The notes beneath the pieces are model-generated. The model saw only the letters and a list, made by a program, of their open reading frames with translations. It searched no databases and was not told where the DNA came from. A program made the position numbers and the translations under genes. Below are positions 13,001 through 25,263 of a stretch of DNA of 64,000 nucleotides, piece after piece. The DNA comes from Saxidomus purpurata (Eukaryota; Mollusca; Bivalvia; Venerida; Veneridae): contig JAFMSR010000003.1 in the NCBI GenBank assembly GCA_022818135.1, positions 9,465,976 to 9,529,975 of the forward strand, in the 5' to 3' direction. Numbering within the stretch: the first letter of the stretch is position 1; every line of letters starts with the position of its first letter.

Positions 13001-13921
13001 AGGGGTATTTATAATTTCCAGTGACAGCTCTAGTTAAGCTCATCAGGTAGCCTGCTGGCAAACACCTTTGTAAAATCTAGAAAATTTGGTGGAAATCCAA
13101 TCACCAGAGACACCTAGTGGCAGATTTTTTAGCGCAAACACTCTACACAAAGTAGTGCCAGATTATCCCATTGCTTTCATGGTGATTATTTAAAGCACAA
13201 TCCTGTCTAAATGATTAAAGCACGATAATGCAGTTTGTTGTTTCCTGACAGAAAAAAGTTTTTATATTAAATTAGCCATATCTCTCACGTATCCAAATTA
13301 AACAAAGCGGAGAGATATACGGCATTGTTTAACATGCAAATAGCTATTTTAGCAAAATGGGAATTTCATTTACGAAAAGACATATTTTTGGTTAAGTAAT
13401 ATGTGTTAAATCGGTAAAACTGTCAGGCCATCATTATAGATAATTTAATTTGTAGATTATTGGCCAAAATGACTGGATTAAAATGTATCTCTTTAAAGCA
13501 ATTGTTTGCACACACAACTGCCTTTTAGTACTCTTCAGTACTTTGATTTTGCTCCTGTTAAAGTGGCTTGAATGAAGCTGAGGCTCCCCAGTTATCATCT
13601 CAGAAGAGTATTTTACAATAAACGACAGACTCACATTTTCAGACATTGCTTTTTTGAGCGCTTGTGTTGACACAAAATTCAGCTGAAATATTTCAAGGGT
13701 CATTAAATGAAAGTATGGAAATTGTTTCTGAAGTTCAGGAAAGCTGTTGCTGGTTCAGTCAACCAGGAACTAAATTGCAGAATCAGTAGAATTATCAGGT
13801 AAAATTATTAAATAGTAGCAAATTTAAACAACATAACCAATCAAAAACTAAGTTACTTCGATGGGTTAGAATGAACTGTATTTGGTACAGTATATTAAAT
13901 ATAGCAAGCCGCAATAATATA
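13001..13921 (+). other. Intron 2 stretch with nothing recognised
   Basis: I see no family-level coding signal, tRNA-like structure or clear repeat. The 89-codon minus-strand frame at 13434-13703 is uncharacterised and probably chance. Confidence 0.4.
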
Positions 13922-15576
13922 TTCTGAACTCCGGGTTAAAGAAGTATTATATAGACTTGAGAGTTTCTGAACTCTGGGTTAAAGAAGTATTGTAAGGACT
14001 TTAGTGTTTCTGAACTCTGGGTTAAAGAAGTATTATAAGGACTTTAGTGTTTCTGAACTCTGGGTAAAAGAAGTATTATAAGGAATTTTGTGTTTCTGAA
14101 CTCTGGGTTAAAGAAGTATTATAAGGACTTTAGTGTTTCTGAACTCCGGGTTAAAGAAGTATTAAAAGGACTTTAGTGTTTCTGAACTCCGGGTTAAAGA
14201 AGTATTGTATAGACTTGAGTGTTTCTGAACTCTGGGTTAAAGAAGTATATAGACTTGAGTGTTTCTGAACTCTGAGTTAAAGAAGTATTATAAGTACTTT
14301 AGTGTTTCTGAACTCTCGGTTAAAGAAGTATTATAAGTACTTTAGTGTTTCTGAACTCTGAGTTAAAGAAGTATTATAAGCAGGGGCCTAGCGAGGGGGC
14401 GACTAGGGCGACAAAGTCGCCTTTCACACCTCAACTTCGCCCATTTCTGTGACAAAAGCGAAATTAACTTCGCCCGAAAATATCTCAATAAACAATGAAG
14501 CGAATAAACAAAGTGTCAGACATTTTTCTGACCATTAACTCCACCCCCCTCAATCAATTTGCGACTGACAAAAAGGTTGCCTGAAGGCTGATTTCACAAT
14601 ATGACACAAGTGATAATCATGGTGAAGGCTTCAACATCAGATTAAAGACGATAAATTATTCGTATGTCCGTGTAAGCGTCTATCCGAAATTATGTACACT
14701 TTTTGTATCTCGGTTGTATTTCCAGTCAACAAAATGAGTTTCGTACCTCAGACTTTCCAGTTAAACTTGTTGAAGGGTGGATTTGATTACCCATCTGTTA
14801 TTTTTCACAAAATATTTTACCAATAGAAAGAATTTTAGTTTTGTTTTGGTATACGTTTTTTAATACCATGCTGACTACCGGTAGATATTGTTGTCATCTA
14901 ACTTACAAAGAATGCACACCTAATAATTACGTTGATATGACTATCAAACTTGACCATTTATGGGAACAAAGACCTATAACAACAGTTTAATAGGTCTTTG
15001 ATGGGAATGACAGTGGGGGGGGGGGGGGGGGAAGGAGACAACAAATATCTTGCTACTCCCTCACTTCTCCTTGTAGACGCCAAACTTCTCCCTATTTTCA
15101 GCTCAGGGAGAAGTGACTTCTCCCTAAAATTTTGCTCTAGCTAGGCCCCTGATTATAAGTACTTTATTGTTTCTGAACTCTGGGTTAAAGAAGTATTATA
15201 AGGACTTTAGTGTTTCTGAACTCTGGGTTAAAGAAGTATTATAATAAGGACTTTAGTGTTTCTGAACTCTGGGTTAAAGAAGTATTATATAGACTCATGT
15301 TTCTGAACTCTGGGTTAAAGAAGTATTATATAGACTTTAGTGTTTCTGAACTCTGGGTAAAGAAGTATTATATATAGACTTGAGTGTTTCTGAACTCTGG
15401 GTTAAAGAAGTATTATATAGACTTGAGTGTTTCTGAACTCTGGGTTAAAGAAGTATTATAAGAACTTTAGTGTTTCTGAACTTTGGATTAAAGAAGTATT
15501 ATATAGACTTGAGAGTTTCTGAACTCCACTAAAGTAAAATAATAGACTTGAGCGTTTCTGAACTCCGGGTTGAAGA
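13922..15576. repeat. 43-bp minisatellite, interrupted by a transposon
   Basis: The unit contains TTCTGAACTCTGGGTTAAAG and AAGTATTATAAGGACTTTAGTG. About ten copies occupy 13922-14380 and about ten more occupy 15152-15576. Variants such as ATATAGACTTGAG in place of ATAAGGACTTTAG alternate between units. A 771-bp element splits the array at 14381-15151. Confidence 0.9.
14381..15151. mobile_element. hAT-type non-autonomous transposon, 771 bp
   Basis: The ends are CAGGGGCCTAGC and its exact complement GCTAGGCCCCTG, a 12-bp perfect TIR. ATTATAAG is present on both sides (14373-14380 and 15152-15159). An 8-bp TSD with TIRs starting CAGGG is the hAT superfamily signature. Because ATTATAAG is also part of the minisatellite unit, chance identity of the flanks must be considered, but the exact boundary and the clean rejoining of the array support insertion. 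No transposase is encoded. A run of about 16 G lies near 15015-15030, and the interior is enriched in CTTCGCCC and ACTTCTCCCT words. Confidence 0.85.
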
Positions 15577-16543
15577 TTTCAATACAGTCTATCTAGTAAG
15601 TGGGTGCAAACCAAAAAGGGTAAATGACACTACAGTGTACCCATGGATAATAAACCCTTTGAAGCATTTATGCATAATAATCCAAATTAAGATCACCAAC
15701 AAGATTGTGAATTAATAACCCTTTAGAACTTGAAGGAATTTGAACTTTTTTAAAAGTATTGCTACTAGTATGTCATACAGGGTGACTACACTTTGACATG
15801 TCATAGTGTTTATTGTAAGGATGGGTGTATATGACAGATGTCAGACCTTGTACAATGTTTGACTTTCTATTCAAAGGATTAACCTCTCCAAGTGATTTTT
15901 CATGTATTTAAAAAAAAATGGCCTGAAGCACCAGTTTGTTGTGGTGAAAAAAAATCTCCCAGCGAGGCCCTGCTTTAATAAAACAAATCTGAGGTGTAAA
16001 AAAACACAAGACTGTTACTATGTCGATCAGCAGTATTAAAACCTGAACTGACAGTTTTCGTTTTCTGTACACTGTAATTAGACAGGCTCAGACTAAATTT
16101 GAAATAGAAAAAATTATACTGCCATGCAGGTTCTCATATACCATCATGGGAAATGTGAAAATATTGCTGTGAATCTTTGTAGAACATGTAGAAGAAAGAG
16201 AGAAAAAAGAAGGTAACCTTACGAAAAGGGAGCCTTGATGTACCACTCCCTGTAATCATTTATGTGTTTATTACTAAAGAAAGGTAAAACCTCAAATCAC
16301 ACAGTGGAGCAAAAGTCAAGATTTTTTTTTTATGGTTGCTTGTGTGTAACATACAAAATTAATAGTTTCACAGCTGAACTAGAAATGTGTTACATTCGTA
16401 AATGTGCATTAGGTACAAAATTAATGGTTTCTTTGAACAGAGACTGGCTTTTGTCTGTGGTAAAAGAACATTTAATCTGTTAGAAATATGCCTAGACAGA
16501 CTGCAGGTGACTGCTAAATAAGTAACTAGCATGTACCCTATGG
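15577..16543 (+). other. Intron 2 stretch with nothing recognised
   Basis: AT-rich sequence without repeat structure or coding signal that I can support. The small frame 16262-16483 is uncharacterised. Confidence 0.4.
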
Positions 16544-17305
16544 CAGGGATAATTTTTGCCATCAAAACATATGGGAGAAAAATCCCTATTGTCCAAAACC
16601 TATGAGATTTTTACCAATATCTATGAGATATTTTATAAATAGTCAAAAAGTATCACTTGACTTACATTATAAATATGAAGGAAAATACTGTCGTTTACAT
16701 AATGTCATGTAAAGTGTTAATAAGGACAGAAGAGCTGTGCTGAACATATAATGTATTGCAAAGATTCAATTTTCATTCTGAATTTAGAATCAAACAGAAA
16801 ACATTTATGTTCGTGAAGCCATTTAGATTGAAACTTCACGGGATTTTTTTTTTCCATGTTTACCGATTGTATTGGCTATGCGTTGTCGTCGATCAACTTG
16901 TTGGTCTCTGAATCGGACTGAGACATTACTACATTGTTATTGTTTGCATCTTTTCCCGAAACAATGAACTTACAGAGAGACTCGCTTCCGAGCGGGCGGA
17001 GTTTCTTTTTAAGTGGCATTTTACTTAGATTTCATCTGCTACAGGAGCCTTGCTACAGATGACAAAACATTTGCGGAAAAGCTTGCATCTTACGCGCTTA
17101 TCAATAAGCGTCCAGATGACTAAGAATTCAAGGGACGTTACTCTCGACGATTTACGAATACTTGTATACGTCGTTGTCGGCAAAGCATTTGAGTCGAACT
17201 TTAAAGCACTTTATGCGATTTTGTATCGCTATTGGTGAAAATGCGATGGTTTTTCGGGAAATTATGCGAGAATATCGGGGGAATCGCGCCCAAAAATTAT
17301 CCCTG
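16544..17305. mobile_element. Probable hAT-like non-autonomous element, 762 bp
   Basis: The left end CAGGGATAATTTTTG is matched exactly by its complement CAAAAATTATCCCTG at the right end (15-bp TIR). The right half (16800-17290) is visibly richer in CG dinucleotides than the surrounding intron. A convincing TSD is not visible, so the insertion is old or the boundary decayed. The 62-codon frame at 17050-17238 lies inside and has no recognised family. The length is close to that of the hAT-type element at 14381, but the termini differ. Confidence 0.6.
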
Positions 17306-18402
17306 CTAATTTATTAGGGTTCGGATCAATTTGGCTTTTGCACAGCCTTCAAAGCTTTATACTGACCCTAAACATATACATTTTATTGTATGTGTTACAT
17401 TGATACATAATTTATGTATTTTCCGCAAAATGTCGCGGACAAATCCGTCATTTAAGGATCAAGTACATGTAGAAATCTGATTCAGTATCACCACACTACC
17501 AAATTTGGCAATTGTTTTATAAGGGTGTTTCCTGTTGGTCCATAGAAAATTCTTGCATTTCCACGAAGTTGATAATTAATTATAATTGGATTGTGCGTCT
17601 TGTTTATTCAATGACGTCAAATAAATGATGTCGCATACAACACATATTTCATGCTATTTAGAGTGTATCTTCTATTTTATGCTCAAATGTTGTTTAATTA
17701 ATTAAGAGTATTAGTGTGGGCAAGAACCCAAAGGTATTTAAAAAAATGGTCATTATCATAGATATGAGATCCAGATGTGGGATTATAGGCTCTGGTGGCA
17801 GTCTGGTCATACCCCTGCTCTGCACTCGTATGATCAGATACACGACTGAAGCAAATCGGTATTCTGGATCACATATCTATGTTATTAACCGTATTGTATA
17901 CCTTTATAGAAATGATAATATGGTCATAAATGATGGTATCATAAATACTTTATCCTGAATTAATTTGGCAGATAACGATCCTGTGCTAGCTAAGCCTGCA
18001 AAAGTATGTTTAGACTTGGAAAATAATGTCTAGACCTACGCAAATTTCAAGACATCATTTCAGTTATATTTTCAGATATTATCACTATATGTCCGCAAAA
18101 CTATATAACATATTGTTCACCTCAACATTAGTCTATAATTGTATACTGTTATGCGGGAGGGAATTTTAACAGCCAAAAATAGAGTGATATAATTTGTAAG
18201 ATATCTCTTGCTCTAATCCAGTAGTGTTAGAATGATCAATAAAATTTACAGAATTTATAGACTGTTTAAATGAATTAAATAAAAATCAAACATGCAGAAT
18301 AAAATAATCAAACAAAGTCAAACGCATTGGAATTTTGACCTTGCCACTCCATAATTTTTTATGGCACTGGGTAACTAGTAATTTCATGGCCCAATTTTTT
18401 TT
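17306..18402 (+). other. Intron 2 stretch with nothing recognised
   Basis: No repeat or coding signal is supported. The 80-codon frame at 17716-17958 shows no known motif. Confidence 0.4.
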
Positions 18403-19398
18403 AGCTCATCTGGCACAAAGTGCCAGGGTGAGATATTAGATCACTCACCATCCGGGGTCTGTCGCACATCCTTTCATCTGTCAACCATTTCCTTCAAAGG
18501 ACATCTCCTCTGAAACCACTGGGCCAATGTTGAGGCAACTTTGCAGGGATGTTTCTTGCACAAGGCTCTATCAAAGTTGTTCAAAGAATTTCATTCCATG
18601 CAGAACTCTGGTTGCTAGGACAACAAATAAGAAAAACTTTAAAAATCTTCTTCTCTAAAATCACAAGGCCGAAGAGCTTAGATATTTAGCATGTGGCATT
18701 GTCTAGTGGACCCCGGATCAAAATTGACCCAGCCTGGGGGTCACTCGGTTTTACATAGGCTTATATGTATATAGGAAAAACTTTAAAAATCTTATTCCCT
18801 GAAACTGCAAGACTTAGAGATTAGATATTTGGCACGTAGAAAATGCTTGATAGACTTCTACGAAAATTTTTCAAATTATGACCCCCAGGTCACAAGTGAC
18901 ACCTCCAGGGGGGTCACTTGATTTTACATAGGCTAATACAGGAAACACTTTAAAAATCTTCTTCTCTGAAACTACAAGGACTTGAGCTTACATATTTAGC
19001 ATGTAGCATTGCCTTGCGGACTCTACCAAGATTGTTAAAATCATGACCCCCCGGTCAGAATTAACCCTTCCCTGGAGGGGGCTGGGGTCACTTGATTTCA
19101 CATAGGCTAATATAGGGGAAACACAAGGCCCACAGGCAGAGCTTAGATATTTGGAATGTTACTGAGCAATGTGTAGTGGACCTCTACGAATTATGTTAAA
19201 ATCATGACCCCTTGTATAATAGCCAATGGTTACAGTCAGGTGAGAGATACAGGGCCATCTTGGCCCTCTTGTTTATTATATATGCACCATTTTGGAATTG
19301 TTCATTCTTTTTGGTCCACCATGCTTAAAGATCATGGAAAACTGACAAATACCATGGAAAAATGATAGAATTTTATTGGCTGAACTGTATGAACCCTG
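18403..19398 (+). repeat. AGCTCACC family copy within remnant of CAGGGTT-ended element
   Basis: It starts AGCTCATCTGGCACAAAGTG and ends near 19272 with GGGCCATCTTGGCCCTCTTG. The internal units carry CTCTGAAACCACTGGGCCAA and AAAACTTTAAAAATCTTCTT. The sequence beyond it to 19398 ends CTGTATGAACCCTG, the same right terminus as the element ending at 2795. Both copies therefore sit in the same kind of outer element. Here the left outer end is missing. Confidence 0.65.
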
Positions 19399-22300
19399 CA
19401 GTCCATACTCATTGTTGTATGTAACACTTTTCATTACAATGTGACATGCAGGTCTCTGCTATGGTGTCTGTTGTAACAATAAACCAATAATAATTCGTCT
19501 ATCATAATCATGACATGTGATGTCTGTTCATGTCTGTAATATCCTGTTATAGTAAGACATTGCTAACACAACATTCAGAACATTCTTATTTGATAATGAG
19601 GACCATGACTGAAGTTTGCATTTTAGGAACTGTTAGTTTACATGTACATGTATAAAGTCAGCACCTTTAAAGCACTACTGTACCTGTCAGGTAACAGTTT
19701 ACATATTGAAAAAAATAATACACTTTAGTTAGCATGTGGATTTTGTACTACATTACATAATGCAGAGTTCTTTTGTTAGCATGATAGATAATCAGTACAA
19801 ACTTGTAACAAAGTGTATACTCCTTCTCATGGGTTTTCCAACGGCAAGGTGCTTTATTTGCTGAATATTGAATACATTTAATATCTATTTTCCTTAGAAA
19901 ACACTTCATGCAGTACTTAGACCTCACTGGGAAATCAATGCTTTCTAATTTAAGAAGCTATAACCATTAAGAAATGTAACAAAGACAAATAAGTGATGTC
20001 TGCAAATCTAGGTTATTCGCACAGTCTTGCACTAGGTATTGATTACTATTGGTGTCGTTATTCACCGCTGTTAACCAGAAAAACGTTATGATTTTCAGCC
20101 GTCAGTTATCTAAGAATGAAGTTACTTATGTAACACTAATAGCACTTTATACATTTTTTATGCACCATAAAAATGGTTGATTTTCAGAAAGTGGTGCATT
20201 TGTTTAATGTATTTATCTATAGTCATCTAGAATTCAGACGACACTGGTCTACCTAAATAAGAGATTGACAGTCACAAAGAAAATGATAGAAATCATTGGC
20301 TGGAAAGGGTCAGAAGGGTCCAAGTAAGAGGGCAGTTATATGCGATAGTGATTTTATATAGATCTATATACCTTGCTTTAACTACCGTAATGGTGGAATC
20401 TATCTTTCAAAGATAAAAAAAATCCTCCACATTTTATTTGAAGTTCAAGTATAAAGAATGTCGGGAAGTAAATTGAACAGCCAATGAAAACCTCCTTGTG
20501 AAGATTAAACCAATAGGTCATGGCTCGATTGTAGACACACCACACTACTCAAACTAAGGTTTGAAATCTTAGACAATATTATGAAGATGATAGTGTGTAT
20601 ATATTATAGCGATATTGTATACTAGTTTTCAATCTATGTAATATACTCTCAAGATTTTGCATCTTTTGCTATAAAGGTCTGATGCACACGTGTAGAATGT
20701 GATAAGTGCACAAACTGTCTCGAAACCGGGAAATTATAGATTTATGACAATGCTAGATTATTTCTCTAAAGTATAATAAAATCATTACATAGTTTCTCGA
20801 ATGTTAGACTGTAATAAATAATTCTTTTCTCCTTGTTTGAATAATGAATATATTTGACTTAAATGTTTGCATGTTTTGAAGACAGTAGACTTGTTCCCAG
20901 ACAATTTGTGCATGATACTGGGTATCAGTGCATTTCATTCCCAGACAGTCCAGTCAGCAAGCAGCCTGGCAGTGGCCAAATCAATATATAAATACCGTAA
21001 GTGCCTTTTAGGGAGTTGTTATTATTCAAATCTTCAGCCACAAGGTTGAGTGCCAAATTCCCCGCAGCAGTTACTTCCCCTTACGTACAGTTTACAGTAA
21101 CTTTTGCCGTGACAGTTTTTAACAAGATTTTGTTAAAAGTTTCAAAAACAAAAAATACAAATTTGAATTTAGCAGTAGATTCAAAATCGTGATTTTACAA
21201 CAATTGTTCACATGCTATCACATGGTATTTTCCATCATCACTTGGTTTCTCTTGAACCGGCTGCAGAGTCAGCTCAGGCCAATCAAGTTGGGTTGAGCTG
21301 GGGCACGACATTTTATGAACTACCCATATTTTGTCTGCTTAGTCTGAACAGCATTGTGTGTGTATGGTCAAAGGTAATATATACCACTTCTTTGGCAAGA
21401 GTGAATAAGTTGTCTATAATGAGTGTATTAATAAGTCACTAAGTAAACATAGACAGACAAAGGAATATGCAAAAGATGGGATAACAGGTGCATTGTGAAT
21501 ATGGCACAAACATCGAACTAATCACAAATTCCGAAATTTAACTTCCGTGCAAACCTGTATAATTAAACTATCCAGACTTTAAGACATAGAGTGAATGTTT
21601 AACATTTATGAGAAAAATCCTTCGTACAGATATTAGGATAATTATGATGTGGTTTTACAACTTGCATTTTCCTAAAAACGTGTTAACCACAAATGCCACA
21701 AGTATCCATAATGAAGCAGAGAAGAAACAAAGAACTTTTTTTATGTAACTGCGTGCTATTCATATTATTACAGTTCAGGACCTAAGTAAAATTTTAGTCT
21801 TTATATATGATTTATCTGTGTGGCTTTTTGATCCAGATGAGTTGGTAGTAGGGTGAATAAATTGTTTACAAGCCTGTATTTAATGCTTAATTTTGAACAT
21901 ACATCTATGTCAATGCAAGCCCCTGACAATTTTATGTATATTGACTTGATGATAAAAGTTGAAAGCTTTGTATCTATTGATCTAGTTTAATAGTTAAACT
22001 GTGCATACCACAAATAACAATGTTGAGATGCTCCCCCAGGAATAAATCTCAATGACTGACATGTCTTATCATTGTCTTCCTTGTTTCATTTCATTCTTTT
22101 AAGTTTTTGATATGTAGTAAAATTTACTACAAATTATAAATGGTCTTAATTGAAGTAGTCGTTTTCGTCAATATTGTAATTTTGTATAGTAGTTATTAAA
22201 TTATAAAAACTATTTGTATCAGTTAATTTTAAGTTTTATTTTATGTAAGACTAATTTAAGTGTATTACCATGCATGACTTGTAGTATTTTGTCCCAATTA

Positions 22301-23399
22301 AATTAATTCTTTTCCCAAGCTGTATAATGCATGTACGTAGTATTACTGAATTGTCTTTCAATTTTTTGTCTCAGTTGCTCATTTCGATTTACATTGTATA
22401 CCTGGACTATAACTTTGATAATATTATTAGTATGGGATTTCAGTCAAAACTGAAATCATAATATTGCAATTCCTGAAGGTCAAGGTGACACTTCAGTTAT
22501 TTATAAAAGGTGTTAAATTTAACTTGATTATATCTTTTTTACTGCTTTTGGAATTTGAATTGAACTTAAATAATGTAGAGGAAGGTACCAGCATAACATT
22601 ATGATCCTCAGTTCAGAGGTCAAGGTCACACTTGTCGAAGCTCAACAGTTAAGACATGTAGACAGTGACAGCTGCAGTTTATCTCTACCGGAATGAAAAT
22701 AGATGTCATTTTAGCCATATTTACTCGAAACCGTTATCAGGCCAGGATGGCTCCAGATCAGCCTTTTCAACCTCACAGTCTGAAGTTGAATCTATTTTGT
22801 AGGCTTATTCATCAAAGACAACCTTAAGTAATTTTATAGCACATGTAACTGAATTTTTAAGTCAGTGTTGCACAATGTTAATACTTCATTCTAACTTACA
22901 GCATTCTATAAAGTCATAATTAAGAACAATCATTTCTCTACCTCTAGCTTAGGTGATATCATGGCTCTTGTAAGTATTAAAGAATGAGCAACTGTAAGTT
23001 TTGATACTGTAATTCTATTTTTTCATCATACTTTCTTATGTACTGTGGGCCATTCATGCTGCAGAATGCATTTTGACAAGTTGCAGAAGTTAGATGTACA
23101 GTTATAGCACAGGATCTCTGGCTTCATTATCTCTTTCTCTAGTATATAATGTATGTCAGATCTGTATCAGTAACTCAAAAAGGCCAAGTATCAGTTATAG
23201 TGTGGTGTCTCTTGCAAGAAAATTTCAATGACATATATTATACAAAAGATCATGACCCCCACCCCCTCACAGGTATATACATGATGCAAACCCACACAAA
23301 TCATCTCCAATGTAGGGAAGCTGTGGACCAATAAATCATGAAGAAATCAATCTGGGCCAAAGTTCTTCACATGAATATGTATATCAGTTGATAACAGGG
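19399..23399 (+). other. Intron 2 stretch, mostly unrecognised
   Basis: Four kilobases without a supported gene. 22430-22800 contains GGTCAAGGTGACACTTCAG and GAGGTCAAGGTCACACTTG, wording typical of a decayed bivalve dispersed repeat. Small open frames (20867-21049, 21001-21192, 21212-21442 and 23149-23334) have no family signature. Confidence 0.4.
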
Positions 23400-23761
23400 A
23401 CTTATCCCTGGTGAAATTTTCAAGAACAGTTCAAGAAATATTCTTGGGCTGTTTAAGAACTTGTGTTTCTAGAACAGTACCTAAAAACTTTAATAGTGTT
23501 TCTTGAAGTGTTCAAGAACTTTTTTAGAATGTTTTAAGAACTGTTTAATGAGACGTCATCATTATATTAATTTTTAAGAACACTTTGTTCCAGAAAGGTT
23601 CTAGATGGAAGTTCTAGATGCAAGTTCTTGAACAGTTCAAGAACTTGTGTTCTAGAACTGTTCAAAAGCACTTCTTGAACAATTTGTACTAGAATTGTTC
23701 TGGTACTGTTTATTAACAACCATTCTTAAATTGTTCCAGAAATGTTCATAAAATTGTCTCA
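23400..23761. repeat. GTTCAAGAAC/TTCTAGAAC palindromic-word tract
   Basis: A dense, irregular cluster of GTTCAAGAAC, GTTCTAGAAC and related words. It includes a perfect 27-bp palindrome at 23621-23647 (13-bp arms around one A). The same wording resumes at about 24985-25045 (GAACACTTCAAGAGCAATTC), beyond the inserted repeat at 23762-24970, so the tract was probably continuous once. Confidence 0.7.
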
Positions 23762-24970
23762 TTATACCCCCACAAAACGAAGTTTGGAGGGGGGTATATA
23801 GGAGTGAGCTTGTCGGTTGGTCGGTCTGTTGGTTTTATGGTTTCCGGATGATAACTCATGAACGACTTGACCAATTTAAATGATATTTGGTACACAGGTG
23901 CAACATAAAAAATACAGGTCAAGTTCGACTTTGGGGTCAGTAGGTCAAAGGTCAAGGTCACAGGACCTGAACAGTAAAACAGTTTCCGGATGATAACTCA
24001 TGAACAACTGGACCAATTTAAATAATTTTTGGTACACAGCTGTAACATCATGAAATACAGGTCAAGTTTGACTTTGGGGTCAGTAGGCCAAAGGTCAAGG
24101 TCACAGTGACCTTGAACAGTAAAACGGTTTCCGGATGGTAACTCATGAACGACTGACCGATTTAAATAATTTTTGGTACACAGGTGCATCATCAGAAAAT
24201 AAGGTCAAGTTCGACTTTGGGGTCAGTAGGTCAAAGGTCAAGGTCGCAGTGACCCTGAACAGTAAAACGGTTTCGGATGATAACTCATGAAAGACTTGAT
24301 CGATTTAAATAATTTTTGGTACACAGGTGTAACATCATGAAATACAGGTCAGGTTTGACTTTGAGGTCTGTAGGTCAAGGTCACAGTGACTCGGAACAGT
24401 AAAATGGTTTCGGATGATAACTCATGAACGACTTGACCGATTTATATTATTTTTGGTACACAGCTGTAACATCATGAAATACAGGTCAAGTTCGACTTTG
24501 AGGTCAGTAGGCCAAAGGTCAAGGTCACAGTGACCCTGAACAGTAAAACTGTTTCCGGATGATAACTCATGAAAAGGCTTGACCTATTTAAATAACTTTT
24601 GGTACACAGGTGTAACATCATGAAATACAGGTCAGGTTTGACTTTGAGGTCTGTAGGTCAAGGTCACATGACTCAGAACAGTTAAACGGTTTCCGGATGA
24701 TAACTAAGAACGCTTGGGGCTAGGATCATGAAATTTGATAGGGAGGTTAGTGATATTAACATGTTTGAAATAAACCTATTAAATTTAATAATAGTCCATA
24801 CTTTCCAACCTTACATATTTTGTGTGCTATTAAAACAATACATTTACACAACTTATTGTATAATAACTGAAATGTATGTCCTTGTGGCCATTCCTTTCTT
24901 ATGGTTGCCATACTTCTGTGACAAAGCTGTATTGTGGGGGTATAATTCGTCACTTGTGACAGTTCTAGTT
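23762..24970 (+). repeat. TTATACCCCC family repeat, variant with GGATGATAACTCATGAAC units
   Basis: The 5' end has the hairpin TATACCCCC ... GGGGGTATA and the 3' end reads GGGGGTATAATTCGTCACTT and then GACAGTTCTAG. In between, about seven units of roughly 143 bp carry TTTCCGGATGATAACTCATG, TTTTTGGTACACAGGTG and GGTCAAAGGTCAAGGTCACA. Termini are shared with the 25264 copy while the internal unit differs. The same ends therefore carry two different satellite-like interiors. Confidence 0.75.
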
Positions 24971-25263
24971 TAAAATATCTTAAATGTACTTGAAATAATC
25001 ATGAACACTCGAAGAACACTTCAAGAGCAATTCCAGAACCAGTGTTAAAGTTGCACCTTTATTTCCTTTTAAAAATGTATTGTGTTGATATTAGTTGCCA
25101 TAAAATGCACAATGAGCTGAGTTTCATTTAAAAAGACTCCTCTTTATACATACAAGTTATGAGCTAGTTTAAATTTGTATAAGCACTTGCAAATTATGTC
25201 TGTTAAATTCCTGTTCTTTCTGCAGTTTTCATATTACTTCCATGACTTTTTGCATCTAAATAA

